From the NCBI RefSeq assembly GCF_036002945.1, contig NZ_CP108529.1, forward strand, positions 9,481,001-9,545,000: 64,000 nucleotides of DNA, given 5' to 3'. Shown here piece by piece: positions 1-9,011 of this stretch; position 1 is the stretch's first letter, and every line of letters begins with the position of its first letter. The position numbers and the translations under genes were made by a program. Source of the stretch: Streptomyces sp. NBC_01224 (GTDB taxonomy: Bacteria > Actinomycetota > Actinomycetes > Streptomycetales > Streptomycetaceae). The notes beneath the pieces were generated by a model, which did not search any database, was not told where the DNA came from, and was given only the letters and a program-made list of their open reading frames with translations.

Positions 1-131
1 GACGTGCAGGCGGTGAGCATGCGGCGGAAGACGCCTTGCGCGTGGTGCGGGCTCTGGTACTCCCAGGGCCCCAGCGCTCGGAAATAGGCGCGCGGGTCCG
101 GCTGGTTGTAGGTGTCGTCGAACGGGGTCAT
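1..131 (-). CDS. SAM-dependent methyltransferase, N-terminal part (runs off the window)
   Basis: An open frame starts with ATG at 131 and runs leftward off the window edge, giving 43 residues beginning MTPFDDTYNQPDPRAYFRAL. This opening (DxxYxxPDPRxYF, then a PHHAQ motif) is the usual N-terminus of streptomycete class I SAM-dependent methyltransferases; the SAM-binding motifs would lie outside the window. No acceptor can be predicted from this stretch. It is read from the sequence because the gene is cut by the window border. Confidence 0.7.
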   Translation of the reverse strand, partial: MTPFDDTYNQPDPRAYFRALGPWEYQSPHHAQGVFRRMLTACT

Positions 132-430
132 GCCCCCGCCGGCGGGGACAGTCCGCTGCGGGGAGTGGCGAACTGCAGGTGCTCCTGATTCTGTCGACCC
201 GCCAGGGGGCATGGCTATGTCCTTTCCTGCGATCCGGCACCACCTTGCGAACAGAGTCAACGCGCAATGCTGACGGCGGGGTAGAGGGCGGGGCCTAAAC
301 CGGCCAGGGCCCTGGGCGCAAGGATCCATGCGTGTTCGGGGGCGGTGTAGGTCGTTTATGGGCCCTGAAGATCAAAGGGTTGACCTGGTGTCACTAACGG
401 CCTGGGGGTCCTGAGGACTGGCCTTCCCGC
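132..430. other. non-coding, no recognised feature
   Basis: About 300 bases between the methyltransferase start and a transposase relic. I see no convincing gene, tRNA or strong hairpin here; it should hold the methyltransferase promoter, reading left. Confidence 0.5.
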
Positions 431-1268
431 GTGGTGCGTAGCCGTCGGGTCGTGCTCCTTGGGGGCAGCACTGGCCAACTGGGCTTCCGCATCAGCCCGC
501 GCTTTCGCGACCTGGCCGACCAACGTTTCTGGCGCGCGGAGATGCCCGGCGAACTGATCGAGGGCGACTACGGGCCCCTTGAGGCCATCGCCCGCAACAA
601 GGCCGACATGAAGCGGATCATCACCTGGTGGCCGGACATGCAGCGCGTGGCGGGTTCGCTGGTGACCAACCAGGTCCGCGCGTACGACCTGCTGCGGATG
701 TTCGGCCGCGAGGGCCGCCCGACCCCGTTGGGGCAGGCGTTCGCCGAGTACGGGCGGATCGCCAAGACCGTGCACCTGATGGCGGTGGTCGACCCGGTCG
801 ACGACACCTACCGGCGCCGGATGAACCGGCAGCTCACCGTGCAGGAGTCGCGGCACAACCTCGCCCGGGTGATCTGCCACGGCAAACGCGGTCAGATACT
901 CCAGGCCTACCGCGAGGGCCAGGAGAACCAACTCGCCGCTCTGGGACTGGTCTTGAACGCAGTCGTGCTCTGGAACACCCGCTATCCGGACGCGGCGGTG
1001 GCGCGGTTGCGCGAGTAGGGCCACGAACTCCGGGACGAGGACATCGCCGAGTTGCACCAGGAGGGTGCCGACCCCGCCGAGCGGGACGTAGCCGGGCTCG
1101 GGGGCGGAGGCCACGAGGAGGACGTGGCCCGGCTCTCCCCGCTCAAGCACAAGCACCTGAACGTCCTGGGGAAGTACGCGTTCACCGCCTCCCAGCCCGC
1201 GGGCGGACTGCGGGCCCCTGCGCGATCCCGTTGCCGGCGGTGACCCGGAGGATCCGGACGACGAGTAG
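431..1268 (+). pseudogene. Tn3-family transposase (TnpA), broken C-terminal third
   Basis: The frame from about 473 encodes the C-terminal catalytic part of a Tn3-type transposase: FRISPRFRDLADQRFW, then LVTNQVRAYDLLRMFGREG, then AFAEYGRIAKTVHL, then NRQLTVQESRHNLAR and LGLVLNAVVLWNTRY. The N-terminal two thirds are absent. An in-frame TAG at 1016-1018 interrupts it, after which the same frame continues with GHELRDEDIAEL and PLKHKHLNVLGKYAFTAS. A further one-base shift near 1212 is needed to reach the natural end DPDDE and its TAG at 1266-1268. A partial duplication of the end region is also visible. The gene cannot make active transposase. Confidence 0.85.
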
Positions 1269-1280
1269 GGACACGGCGAA

Positions 1281-1310
1281 GGCCCCCGATCAAGGGAGCG
1301 ATCGGGGGCC
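1281..1310. terminator. hairpin after the Tn3 transposase relic
   Basis: GGCCCCCGATC pairs with GATCGGGGGCC across a short loop. It lies 13 bases after the transposase stop and could serve as a terminator; there is no T run, which is common for streptomycete terminators. Confidence 0.55.
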
Positions 1311-1439
1311 CGGTCGATCGCCGCGTCGGCAGGCCGAGGTGTCGCGGAAGCGTCAGCCGGCGGCGCGGTACATGCAGACGTACTTGCAGTGGGGCAAGTG
1401 CGGATGCTCGGCACCTTCCTCCCCGAGGATCCGACGGTG

Positions 1440-1700
1440 GCTCCCGGCTGATCCGCAACCGGGTGCTGCTGCCGGCGATCACGACGCCGGCTGGCTGGTC
1501 CCCAGCGTGCGGCAGGAGGAGAACGAGCGGTCGTACGCCACGCTGCACCAAGCCGTCCCGGACGGGATGCGCGGGGCACTGAGGGGGTTGCTGCTGGTGC
1601 CGGACGGCAAGGGGGTCTCGCAGCTGGAGCCGCTGCGGACCTCGCCGGCGACCTTCGCCTCGTTCCACTCGCCGACGACACCGTCCACCGTCGGCCATGC
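1440..1700 (+). pseudogene. Tn3-family transposase, internal/N-terminal fragment
   Basis: Two adjoining frames read RLIRNRVLLPAITT and then LVPSVRQEENERSYATLHQ followed by MRGALRGLLLVPDGKGVSQL. This is the region of Tn3 transposases that lies before the catalytic core (the VLLPAITTLARLV.. segment). A frameshift sits near 1488 and the piece stops around 1700. It is out of natural order with the C-terminal piece upstream, so this locus has been rearranged. Confidence 0.7.
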
Positions 1701-1720
1701 CCGGATGCCGGGAAAGACCG

Positions 1721-2983
1721 TTACGTGTCCTGCCCGCTGCCGGGGGTGTCGCATAGCGCGTGGTCGAGGAGGTTACTGGCGGCTTGCTCCTGTCGGAGTG
1801 CGTTGTCGGGCGAGTCGCCCAGAGCGGTGGACATGGAGACGGTGACGGCGCGGCTGCCATCGTCGGTGGCGCCGTTCAGGGTGATGTAGCCGGCATCGCC
1901 TCCTTCGTGGCTCCAGTAGCTGCCGCCGCAGGACAGGGGCCGGTTGACCAGGCCGAGGCCGTAGCGTCCGTGTGGCCAGAACACCTGGATTTTCTTGTTG
2001 ACCGGGACGGTGTCCTGCATCTCGGCCAGTCGTGCCTGGGGCAGCAACTCGCCGCCGAGCAGGGCCTGGAAGAAGCGGTTGACATCCGCAGTGGTGGAGA
2101 CGTAGCCGCCGGGGTCGGGGAGGATCACCTTGGTGACGTCGACCCGTTCGCCGGAGGGGAAGAGCTGGTAGCCGTTGGCGTGTGGTCGGCGGAGTGTGGG
2201 CGTGCTGCCGGGCAGGTAGGTGTGGTCCATGCCGAGCGGTTTCAGGACCCGGTCCTGGACCTCCTGGTGCCAGGGGCGATCTGTGACCTTCTCGATGATC
2301 ATGTCGAGCAGGGCGTAGCCGGTGTTGGAGTAGCTCCACCCGGTGCCGGGTGGGTCCGGGCGGTGCCTCATCGCCAGCGCGACGATCTGTTGGGGTGTGT
2401 AGGTGTCGTATCGGCGGTCGTAGTACTCCTGCGGGGTGGTGTAGCCGGGGAGATCGTCGTCGTGGATGCCGCTGGTGTGCTGGAGGAGCTGGCGGATGGT
2501 GATCCGGCGTCCGTCGTTGCCGTTGCCGTCCACCAAGCCGGGCAGCCAGCGGTCCACCGTGTCGTCGAGCGCCAGCTTGTGCTCGTCGACCAGTTGCAGG
2601 ACCACGGTGGCCACAAGCGCCTTGCCGGTGCTGGCCATCCGGAAGTAGCCGTTGCGGGGCACCGGACGGTCCGTGTCCGCCTCGGCGACGCCGCTGGTGG
2701 CGACCAGATCCCGGCCAGGGCGGGTGGTCACCCGTGTCTGGACGCCGGTAACCCCCAGCGCCTGGATGGCGTCGGTGTCCCGGCGCAGATCGTCTTGCCG
2801 GTATCCGGGCGCGGTTGCTTCGTGCGCGTCGGCCAGCAGTGGGATGGCGACGGCCGCGCCGGCAGTGAGGAGGGTGGCCGCAGCGGCGGCCAGCCTCCGT
2901 TTGCCGGTGCGGCGGTGCTGCCGATCGGGCTGGTCGGGTAGGTGCGGGTGGTGCGGCTCGGCGGCCGGGCTTGTGGATCTCAT
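1721..2983 (-). CDS. secreted serine hydrolase, class C beta-lactamase / DD-peptidase fold
   Basis: A 420-residue protein beginning with a basic stretch and a hydrophobic segment (about residues 30-52), so exported or membrane-anchored. The penicillin-binding-protein-like motifs are all present: SxxK as STGK at 118-121, YxN as YSN at 218-220, and HxG as HEG at 359-361, within a single beta-lactamase (PF00144) domain. Family members are D-alanyl-D-alanine carboxypeptidases, D-aminopeptidases or esterases rather than true beta-lactamases, and the substrate cannot be read from sequence. The next feature upstream is an IS1380 element whose end is only about 100 bases from the ATG at 2983, so its promoter may have been altered. 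Confidence 0.9.
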   Translation of the reverse strand: MRSTSPAAEPHHPHLPDQPDRQHRRTGKRRLAAAAATLLTAGAAVAIPLLADAHEATAPGYRQDDLRRDTDAIQALGVTGVQTRVTTRPGRDLVATSGVAEADTDRPVPRNGYFRMASTGKALVATVVLQLVDEHKLALDDTVDRWLPGLVDGNGNDGRRITIRQLLQHTSGIHDDDLPGYTTPQEYYDRRYDTYTPQQIVALAMRHRPDPPGTGWSYSNTGYALLDMIIEKVTDRPWHQEVQDRVLKPLGMDHTYLPGSTPTLRRPHANGYQLFPSGERVDVTKVILPDPGGYVSTTADVNRFFQALLGGELLPQARLAEMQDTVPVNKKIQVFWPHGRYGLGLVNRPLSCGGSYWSHEGGDAGYITLNGATDDGSRAVTVSMSTALGDSPDNALRQEQAASNLLDHALCDTPGSGQDT

Positions 2984-3083
2984 GCCCCCAAGCTAGGTAG
3001 GCATCGGGTTGCGGGTCCCTACCACAGACCGCCGGATGAAAGGTACAGCTGCCTGTAGTGCCGCAGGGTCGCCTGGTATCTAG

Positions 3084-4743
3084 CCTCGATCTTTCGTGAT
3101 TGGTCGTCAGCTTCGGCTGGCGGCCAATGCGTCGTTGTGGAGCGTGTGCGGGCATACGGGTGGCCCGATCGTCGCATCGGGTGGGCGCCGGATTCCACGG
3201 TTCCGGTCGGTGGCTCTTCTGCTCGTCGGGACGGGTTGTTGCTGGTCAGCGTGGGTTCGGGAGGGTGTCGAGCCGTCTGATCGCGTCTGTGATCACGTCG
3301 GTCCATGGCCAGTGGTGGGCGAATCGCAGGTGCCGTTGGCGGGCGGTGGTGATGAGTTGGGCAGCGGCGGAGAACAGCCGCAACCGCAGGCGGCGGGGCT
3401 CCCAGAGGCGGGGTTTGCCGGTCAGAGCGAGCATCGGCATCCAGGCGAGCAGGTCGAGGGCGAGCTGGACGATCTCCAGCCAGATCCGGTTCTGTGCGGT
3501 CTCGTGCAGGGGCAGGTTCCGCAGGCCGGTGGCCCGTGCGTTCCGAATGCGGTCCTCTGCCCTCGCCCGTCGGCGGTGCCTCAGTTCCAGGTCCGTGATC
3601 TTCCCGCCCGTCGTGTTGGTGGCGAAGCAGGTGAGCCGCAGGCCGTCGGCGTCGGTGAAGCGCAACTGGGCGCCGGGGTGGGGCCGTTCCTTGCGGACGA
3701 TCAGCCGCATCCCCTTCGGCCAGCCCTTGAGTGTGTCGCCGTCGAGTTCGGCGGTCCAGGCGCCGTCGCGGATCTCGCCGCCCGGCTCGACCGCTGGGGT
3801 CCAGGCGGAGGCCGGGACCTTCAACACGGCCTGATGAATCTGCTCAGTGATGGTCATCCCGACCGAGTACGACAGCCACCGGCCCCGTTTCGTGAGCCAG
3901 GCGAGGAACTCATGGGTGCCGCCCGCGGAGTCGGTACGGATCAGTGTGGACCGGCCGCGCCGGTGACGCTTGGGGAGCTGGGCCAAAGCGAGTTGAGTGG
4001 CGGTGATGTGGTCGGCGGCGGTGTTGGATCCCGCGTTCCCCGGCCGCAACAGTGCTGCCACCGGCTCCCCGGTGCCACCGCTTCCGTGGTCGACGAAGCC
4101 CATCAGGGGGTGATGTCCAAACGACTTCTTCCAGGTCGCGGCCGCGTCCTGCTTGTCGGAGTGGGCCAGGACCAGCACTCCGTCCAGGTCCACAATCACC
4201 TGGCCGCCCCTATCCGGCGCCGCATCTTTGGCCAACGTCCAGACGTACTCGCGCACTTCGGCGCGCGCCGAGCGGATCGCGGTCAGGGCCTTGTCCCCGG
4301 CCGCGGCGAGGGTGTCGATCAGCCGGGAGACCGTTGGGTCGGAGGCCACCGGCCCGAACACGGCCGGCTCGGCCCGCAGCAGTCCCGCATCGGCCAGGCA
4401 GTCCCCGCCCAGCGCGACCGCGAGAGCCACATCCAGCAGGATCTTGCCCGGATCGTGCACCGCCCGAGGCCGCCGCCACGGCCTCAGCGCCGCCGATATC
4501 TCGGTATCCAGGCCGGTCTTACGGGCAGTCTCGACCAGCAGTACTCCGCCAGCCTGCGAGACCACCCCGCTCCCGCCGCCCTCGATGCGGACACGCGGAT
4601 AGGACCCGATACGCTTCTTCACCTGAGGAGTGCTTCTTTCATGCGCCGACCTGGACCCTAGACAAGTCCCATCGTTGCAGGTCAGGAGCACTCTTCGCGT
4701 TTCCGATCACGCATCGGACACCCAGCCACGTGAAAGCCCGAGG
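3084..4743 (-). mobile_element. complete IS1380-family insertion sequence
   Basis: The element is bounded by imperfect terminal inverted repeats: the left end begins CCTCGATCTTTCGTGATTGG and the complement of the right end begins CCTCGGGCTTTCACGTGG. Both ends are flanked by a 4-bp CTAG duplication (3080-3083 and 4744-4747), a target duplication of the expected length for IS1380. The size, about 1.66 kb, and the single reverse-strand transposase fit the family. The intact duplication implies a simple insertion with no later rearrangement. Confidence 0.88.
3246..4622 (-). CDS. IS1380-family transposase
   Basis: DDE transposase filling most of the IS. The family hallmarks are visible: a QVIVDLDGVLV-type first catalytic aspartate, a LIRTDSAGGTHEFL segment carrying the second, and a downstream W-rich C-terminus. 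The GTG at 4622 (VKKRIGSYPRVR) gives 458 residues; an upstream GTG at 4691 is possible but adds an atypical leader. The frame is uninterrupted, so the element may still be mobile. It acts on its own terminal repeats. Confidence 0.9.
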   Translation of the reverse strand: MKKRIGSYPRVRIEGGGSGVVSQAGGVLLVETARKTGLDTEISAALRPWRRPRAVHDPGKILLDVALAVALGGDCLADAGLLRAEPAVFGPVASDPTVSRLIDTLAAAGDKALTAIRSARAEVREYVWTLAKDAAPDRGGQVIVDLDGVLVLAHSDKQDAAATWKKSFGHHPLMGFVDHGSGGTGEPVAALLRPGNAGSNTAADHITATQLALAQLPKRHRRGRSTLIRTDSAGGTHEFLAWLTKRGRWLSYSVGMTITEQIHQAVLKVPASAWTPAVEPGGEIRDGAWTAELDGDTLKGWPKGMRLIVRKERPHPGAQLRFTDADGLRLTCFATNTTGGKITDLELRHRRRARAEDRIRNARATGLRNLPLHETAQNRIWLEIVQLALDLLAWMPMLALTGKPRLWEPRRLRLRLFSAAAQLITTARQRHLRFAHHWPWTDVITDAIRRLDTLPNPR

Positions 4744-4747
4744 CTAG

Positions 4748-5636
4748 GGTGAATCACGTGGGGCCTCCCACAATCTTCCGGTACGACAGAGGGAAAATGA
4801 AACAAGTGCTCGGCGTACTCGGCGCGGCCCGCGCGTGGCGCAGCGCTGATGGGACAGCCGGTCGAGCCGCGTCCGCGCGCCACCCGCCGCAACCTTGTGT
4901 GGCTCGTGACGCACGTGGTCATCGGTCTACCGGCGGGCGCCTTTGCCCTGCTCTGCCTGGGCAGCCTGTTTGAGCACACCTCCCGCTCGGTGAGCACGGT
5001 GCGCCCGGCGCTCTCCAGGCCGGTCCGGCGACCGCGAGGGCCGGACGGTGCAGCACCGCTCACCCGGCGGGTGCGGAGCGCTCAGGTCGGTGCCGGCGAT
5101 CAGCTCGCCACGAGCGACCGCGTGGTGTGCTTCGACCACCTGCGCGCCATGACCAAAGGCCGTGGCTTCAAGGCCGACCGTGCACGCCCCGGCATGGTTG
5201 AGCGCCTTGCCGCACTGCCGAGCAGGGCTGTAGGACGGCTGCTCCGGGGCGGGGCCGGACGGGCTATACCCGCTGTGGCCAGACGGTTTGACTGGGCGCC
5301 ACGGGCGCTGCCGGGTTGACGCCCCACAACCGCATATAGAGGCACCGGCGGATCGAGGTGGAGCCCGAGCTTCCTCGCGACGGTGCAGGCGCTACGGCGA
5401 GGTCGGTGGCTCCATCAAATCCCCTGCCGGTTCTACCGCACGAAGGCTCCCGCTCCCGGCGTCCCGGGGGGCCTCTTTGTCTTCCCACCCTGCGACCCCA
5501 GCGAGTTCGCGAAAACTGAAGGGTTCTCAGTGGGAACCCGAGGGTCCGATGCCCTGATGCTAGGGGGTGGGCCCGTGGGTTCGTGGTGATGTCGCGGGGT
5601 CGGTCTCCAGCACCTCCCAATACTGTGACGTGACAT
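4748..5636. other. degenerate region; possible truncated membrane protein at 4849-5319
   Basis: About 0.9 kb without a convincing gene. The only candidate, + strand 4849-5319, opens with a basic segment and one hydrophobic helix (LVWLVTHVVIGLPAGAFALL) resembling the start of a streptomycete membrane sensor, then degenerates into low-complexity arginine/proline sequence. Removing the neighbouring IS1380 element joins a reverse-strand frame across the insertion site (ending LRHYRQLYLSSGGLW before the serine hydrolase), but nothing in it is recognisable. Confidence 0.35.
5502..5545. repeat. dispersed ~44-bp repeat, copy A
   Basis: CGAGTTCGCGAAAACTGAAG followed by GGTTCTCAGTGGGAACCCGA matches 25431-25474 at roughly 80 percent. 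It contains a small GGGTTC/GAACCC hairpin. The parent element is not recognised. Confidence 0.55.
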
Positions 5637-5655
5637 TACTGTGTGACGCACAGTA
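5637..5655. promoter_or_regulatory. probable PadR operator/promoter palindrome
   Basis: TACTGTG-TGACG-CACAGTA is a perfect inverted repeat with 7-bp arms; a further half site TACTGTGACG lies at 5621. It abuts the ATG at 5655 of the padR-type gene, so binding there would autoregulate the padR-HAAS pair. Confidence 0.6.
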
Positions 5656-6005
5656 TGGTGTCGTGTGTGGGCACCGATGAACTGATCCTCAGCCAGGCCC
5701 AGGAGCTACGCCGCGGCACGGTCGTCTTGGCCTGCCTGGCGCTCCTGGAGGAGCCGCAGTACGGCTACGCGCTCCTGGAAACGCTCGGCGATGCCGGGCT
5801 CGCCGTCGACGGCAACACCCTCTATCCGCTGCTGCGCCGCCTGGAGAAGCAGGGGTTGCTCATCAGCGAGTGGAATACCGACGAGTCCAGACCGCGCAAG
5901 TTCTACCGGGTCAGCCCCGAGGGCGCCCGGGTCCGCGCCGGACTGCTGCGCGAGTGGCAGGACCTCGGCGCCTCGATATCACGACTGACCAAGGGGGACC
6001 GTTGA
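5655..6005 (+). CDS. PadR-family transcriptional regulator
   Basis: Small winged-helix regulator of about 116 residues with the PadR core RRGTVVLACLALLEEPQYGY, then LLETLGD and the NTLYPLLRRLEKQGLL recognition helix and wing (KFYRVSPEGA). ATG at 5655 is chosen because the operator palindrome ends exactly there; the longer GTG at 5643 would begin inside it, and GTG 5667 is also possible. The transcript may be leaderless. It overlaps the next gene by 4 bases (TTGA), so it probably controls that membrane protein. Confidence 0.88.
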   Translation: MVSCVGTDELILSQAQELRRGTVVLACLALLEEPQYGYALLETLGDAGLAVDGNTLYPLLRRLEKQGLLISEWNTDESRPRKFYRVSPEGARVRAGLLREWQDLGASISRLTKGDR

Positions 6006-6955
6006 GTAAGTTGCATGCGTCCGGCACCGGCACGCTGACCGACCGTTACGTGGTGGAGGTCGTCCGGCGCATCCCGACCGACCAGCGCGGCGACGTGGCC
6101 GACGAGCTGCGCGCCACAATCGCCGACACCGTCGAGGCCCGAGGCCCGGCCGATCCGGAGACCGCCGAGCGCGAGGTGCTCACCGAGATGGGCGACCCGA
6201 TCCGGCTCGCCGCCCGGTACGCGGACCGGCCGCTCGCACTGATCGGGCCCGGGCTCTACCCGACGTACGTACGGCTCCTCACTGTCCTGCTGTCCACCGT
6301 GCTGCCGGTAGTCACCGCCGTGAGCGCGGGGCTCGACGTCCTGGACGGCCAGGGGGTCGGCGAGGTGATCGGCGGGGCCGTCGGGGCGGTGCTCTCCGTC
6401 GGCGCCCAGATGATTGCCTGGCTCACCGTGGTGTTCGCCCTGATCGAGCGGTCCGGCAAGCGGCCCGGCGTGGGCGGTGAAGCCTGGACGCCCGACGACC
6501 TGCCCGACCGCGGCGTGCCGAAGGAGCGTGGTGCGGCGGCCCACGTCCGGGTGGCGTGGCACGCGCTGCTGATCGCCCTGATCGTGTGGCAGCACACCGC
6601 GCAGCCGTACCAGACCGACGGTGGCACACGCCTCGACGTGCTCGACCCGGGCCTGTGGTCGGGGTGGATCTGGCCGATCCTGGCCGGGCTCGTCGGCCTC
6701 GTGACACTCGACGCGATCCGGGCGGTGCGGGTGTGGACGCGTTCGCTGGCGGTCTGGAGTGTTGGCGCCGAGGCGGCCTTCGCGCTGCCGCTGGCGTGGG
6801 TCCTGCATCGGCAGGAGCTGTTCAACCCGGCCTTCCTATCCGACGCCAACGGTGGCTGGCAGGCCCCCCAGTTCTTCTACACCGTGGCGGCGGTGGGGGT
6901 CCTGGCGGTGAGCGCGGGCGAGGTGGTGAAGCGGTTCCGCGAGGCGCGGGGCTGA
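6002..6955 (+). CDS. HAAS-domain membrane protein coupled to PadR
   Basis: 317-residue protein starting at TTG 6002, overlapping the padR stop. The first ~75 residues form the cytosolic HAAS/permease-prefix domain (YVVEVVRRIPTDQRGDVADELR and an EREVLTEMGDP helix), followed by about six hydrophobic helices. HAAS domains are partners of PadR regulators in sensing systems, so this is likely an integral-membrane sensor or transport accessory whose amount is set by its PadR neighbour. The precise signal is unknown. Complete, no frameshift. Confidence 0.8.
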   Translation: MSKLHASGTGTLTDRYVVEVVRRIPTDQRGDVADELRATIADTVEARGPADPETAEREVLTEMGDPIRLAARYADRPLALIGPGLYPTYVRLLTVLLSTVLPVVTAVSAGLDVLDGQGVGEVIGGAVGAVLSVGAQMIAWLTVVFALIERSGKRPGVGGEAWTPDDLPDRGVPKERGAAAHVRVAWHALLIALIVWQHTAQPYQTDGGTRLDVLDPGLWSGWIWPILAGLVGLVTLDAIRAVRVWTRSLAVWSVGAEAAFALPLAWVLHRQELFNPAFLSDANGGWQAPQFFYTVAAVGVLAVSAGEVVKRFREARG

Positions 6956-7417
6956 GTCCGCGGCAGTTGCTGGAGTTCCTCGATGTCGTCGGGCCGGCTT
7001 CGCTCTTCCATCTCGACCAGGACGGCATTCTTCCTGCGCATCAAGGCGCCGGGGTTGAGCAGTTGGCGATCGGCGACGGCGGTCTGACCGCGCTGCCGGC
7101 CCTGTCCGGGGAGGAGGAGACCAGCGAGAGCGGTCTGGAGGACATCTCCTCTCCCGCGTTCTGCCTTCGCCGGGGCGACGAGGTGGTAGCCGCGGCCGGG
7201 TACCTGAGCGTGCTGGTTGCCCCGCATTGCCGGGGCGACCAGCTGGCGTGGGTAGTGGCGTCCATCGCAGTGGCCCATGCCCTCGATGCCGGCTTGTTGT
7301 CGCAGGAGAGCACGTCCCTACCCATCACAACGTGTGGCTGTAGCTCTGGGGTTCCAGGAACTTGGTGCCCAGCTCAGCGTTCGTCTCGGCGACGTCCCCG
7401 TCGACCGGGGCTGCTGA
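6956..7417 (+). pseudogene. GNAT-family N-acetyltransferase relic
   Basis: One frame reads GDEVVAAAGYLSVLVAPHCR and GDQLAWVVASIAVAHALDAGLL, the acetyl-CoA-binding core of a GNAT enzyme; after a frameshift around 7310-7337 another frame supplies the natural C-terminus ALGFQELGAQLSVRLGDV and a TGA at 7415-7417. Part of the strand-4/5 region is also missing, so it is not functional. No start codon can be assigned with confidence. Confidence 0.7.
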
Positions 7418-7448
7418 GGACGAAGCTTCCACCTCTCCCGCGACAACC

Positions 7449-7490
7449 ATGTCGTTTGAGAACAGCGAGCCCGAGGTTCTCAAACGACAT
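7449..7490. repeat. perfect hairpin with GTTTGAGAAC core, copy 1
   Basis: ATGTCGTTTGAGAAC and GTTCTCAAACGACAT are perfect 15-bp arms around a 12-base loop. It lies just after the GNAT relic. The same stem core occurs at 12699-12745, so it is a conserved element rather than a generic terminator. Confidence 0.8.
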
Positions 7491-7640
7491 GACCGTGTGC
7501 GGGTCACCCCGTGTGGAGATTGAGCAGGCGTGTCGTTGCGGACTACTTTCGCGACGCAGACAGCCGGAGGTGTTGCATTCCGAGGCCATCGATGTGATGC
7601 GTATCATTCTCTGGGTACTTCGGGTCGGGCATGCGCGATC

Positions 7641-8351
7641 ATGGCCGGAATGGACGCTCGTTTCCTTGGTATCGCTGATCTGGTCGAAGCCCCGTCCGCG
7701 GCGGTCGTAGTCGACGTCATGCGTGCTTTCACCGTGGCTGCCTGGGCCTTTGCCCAGGGGGCGGAAAAGATCGTTCTTGCTGAGTCGCTGGACGAAGCCC
7801 TGGCGCTCAAGGCTCGCCACCCGGATTGGGTGGCGCTCAAAGACGGCCCGCCCGCGCCCGGGTTCGACACCGTCAACTCGCCGGGCCTGCTGCGGTCTAT
7901 TGACCTTGTCGGACGGACCGTTGTGCAGAAAACCACGGCAGGGACAGTCGGCGCCCTTGCGGTCAAGGAGGCGCCGCTGGTGCTGTGCGCCAGCTTCGTG
8001 GTGGCGGAGGCAACGGCTCGGCTCTTGCGGACGCGCAAGAGTGACAGTGTCACGTTCGTGGTCACTGGCGAGGATGGGCAGGCCGATGAAGATCTGGCGT
8101 GTGCTCAATACATCGCTCGGAGGGTCACCGAGGCTGGGACGGATGCTGCTGAGTTCCTCCGCCGCGCTGCCGAGTCGCGCGCCGCTGCCGAACTGGCGGA
8201 GGGGGTGCGTCAAGGAGTCCATCCTGATGACGTTGCGCTCTGTCTTGAGGTCGACCGGTTCCCCTTTGCCATGGTGGCGACCTTGGAAGGCTCGCTCATG
8301 GTCCTGCGTCCACGCGCGATGCCTTCGCTGACTGACGAGGACCCGGTCTGA
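7641..8351 (+). CDS. 2-phosphosulfolactate phosphatase (ComB) family protein
   Basis: About 236 residues, matching the ComB fold (PF04029) over the full length: VVVDVMRAFTVAAWAFAQGA near the start, a KDGPPAPGFDTVNSP block and QKTTAGTVGALA in the middle. ComB hydrolyses 2-phosphosulfolactate in coenzyme M synthesis in archaea, but actinobacteria carry homologues with no coenzyme M pathway, so the substrate here is uncertain. ATG 7641 or 7650 are both possible starts; the frame upstream of these does not resemble the family. Confidence 0.78.
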   Translation: MAGMDARFLGIADLVEAPSAAVVVDVMRAFTVAAWAFAQGAEKIVLAESLDEALALKARHPDWVALKDGPPAPGFDTVNSPGLLRSIDLVGRTVVQKTTAGTVGALAVKEAPLVLCASFVVAEATARLLRTRKSDSVTFVVTGEDGQADEDLACAQYIARRVTEAGTDAAEFLRRAAESRAAAELAEGVRQGVHPDDVALCLEVDRFPFAMVATLEGSLMVLRPRAMPSLTDEDPV

Positions 8352-8379
8352 TCGATGGGGAGGTCTACTTTCAGCATGC

Positions 8380-8575
8380 GAGAGCGAGCACCCTGTCGTC
8401 CCGATGGCGGTGGTTCGGGGCGGCGGCAGGCGGCTGCCCCGAGTTGTTGCGACGGCGGCTTTACGGAGCCGGATGATCTCCTCGTGCTCTGCGGCGAGCC
8501 GGGCCAGGGCCTGGGTGCGGAAGTCCGTGAGCTGATCGACCTCTTGCGCGGCCTGAGCTTGAGGGCTTGCAGAGA
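8380..8575 (-). pseudogene. DUF6262 (Tn554 TnpC-like) C-terminal fragment
   Basis: Reading right to left, the frame gives AQAAQEVDQLTDFRTQALAR and then LAAEHEEIIRLRKAAV, a coiled-coil tail similar to DUF6262 proteins that accompany Tn554-like tyrosine recombinases. No start is present. Identification rests on the coiled-coil ending only, hence low confidence. Confidence 0.4.
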
Positions 8576-8616
8576 ATCAAGGTGTTCCTTCCCGTCCTGA
8601 AGCTCGTTGGTGTGGT

Positions 8617-9011
8617 ATGCGCATCCCGAACGAGAATCGTGACCAACTCGCTGTGAAGTTTGCTGTGTTGTTCCCGCATCTGGACGAGCGGCAGCGGCGG
8701 CTGTTGATGGGTACGGAGGCCCGGGTACTGCGGCACGACGGTGTCCGGGCCGTCGCGCAGGCCGCCGCGGTCAGCGAGACGACCGTCCGCAAGCGGTGTT
8801 CGAACTCGAGGCGGGCGAGGGGTCCCTGGGGCGGGTGCGTCGTCCGGGCGGGGGCCGCAAACAGGTCGCGGATCTGGATCCGGGGCTGCGGTCGGCACTG
8901 CTGGCGCTGGTAGAGCCGGATGTGCGTGGCGATCCGATGTCGCCGCTGCGGTGGACGGTGAAGTCCACCCGCACGCTTGCGCGGGAGCTGACCCGGTCTG
9001 GGCGCCGCGTC
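8617..9011 (+). pseudogene. ISAzo13-family transposase, N-terminal fragment
   Basis: Starts as KFAVLFPHLDERQRRLLMGT and continues RAVAQAAAVSETTVRK, the N-terminal helix-turn-helix of ISAzo13-type transposases. A one-base shift near 8796 leads to the FELEAGEGSLGRVRRPGGGR segment and then MSPLRWTVKSTRTLARELTR. The reading breaks off at about 9011, where unrelated sequence begins, so the catalytic domain is lost. Confidence 0.8.

Noticed and set aside
356..1681. 441-codon reverse open frame
   Set aside because: It is the complement of the Tn3 transposase relic; only the forward strand shows family motifs.
3019..3306. 95-codon reverse open frame next to the serine hydrolase
   Set aside because: It crosses the IS1380 left end and its sequence is not protein-like except for the last 20 residues.
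3096..4661. 521-codon forward open frame
   Set aside because: Antisense to the IS1380 transposase.
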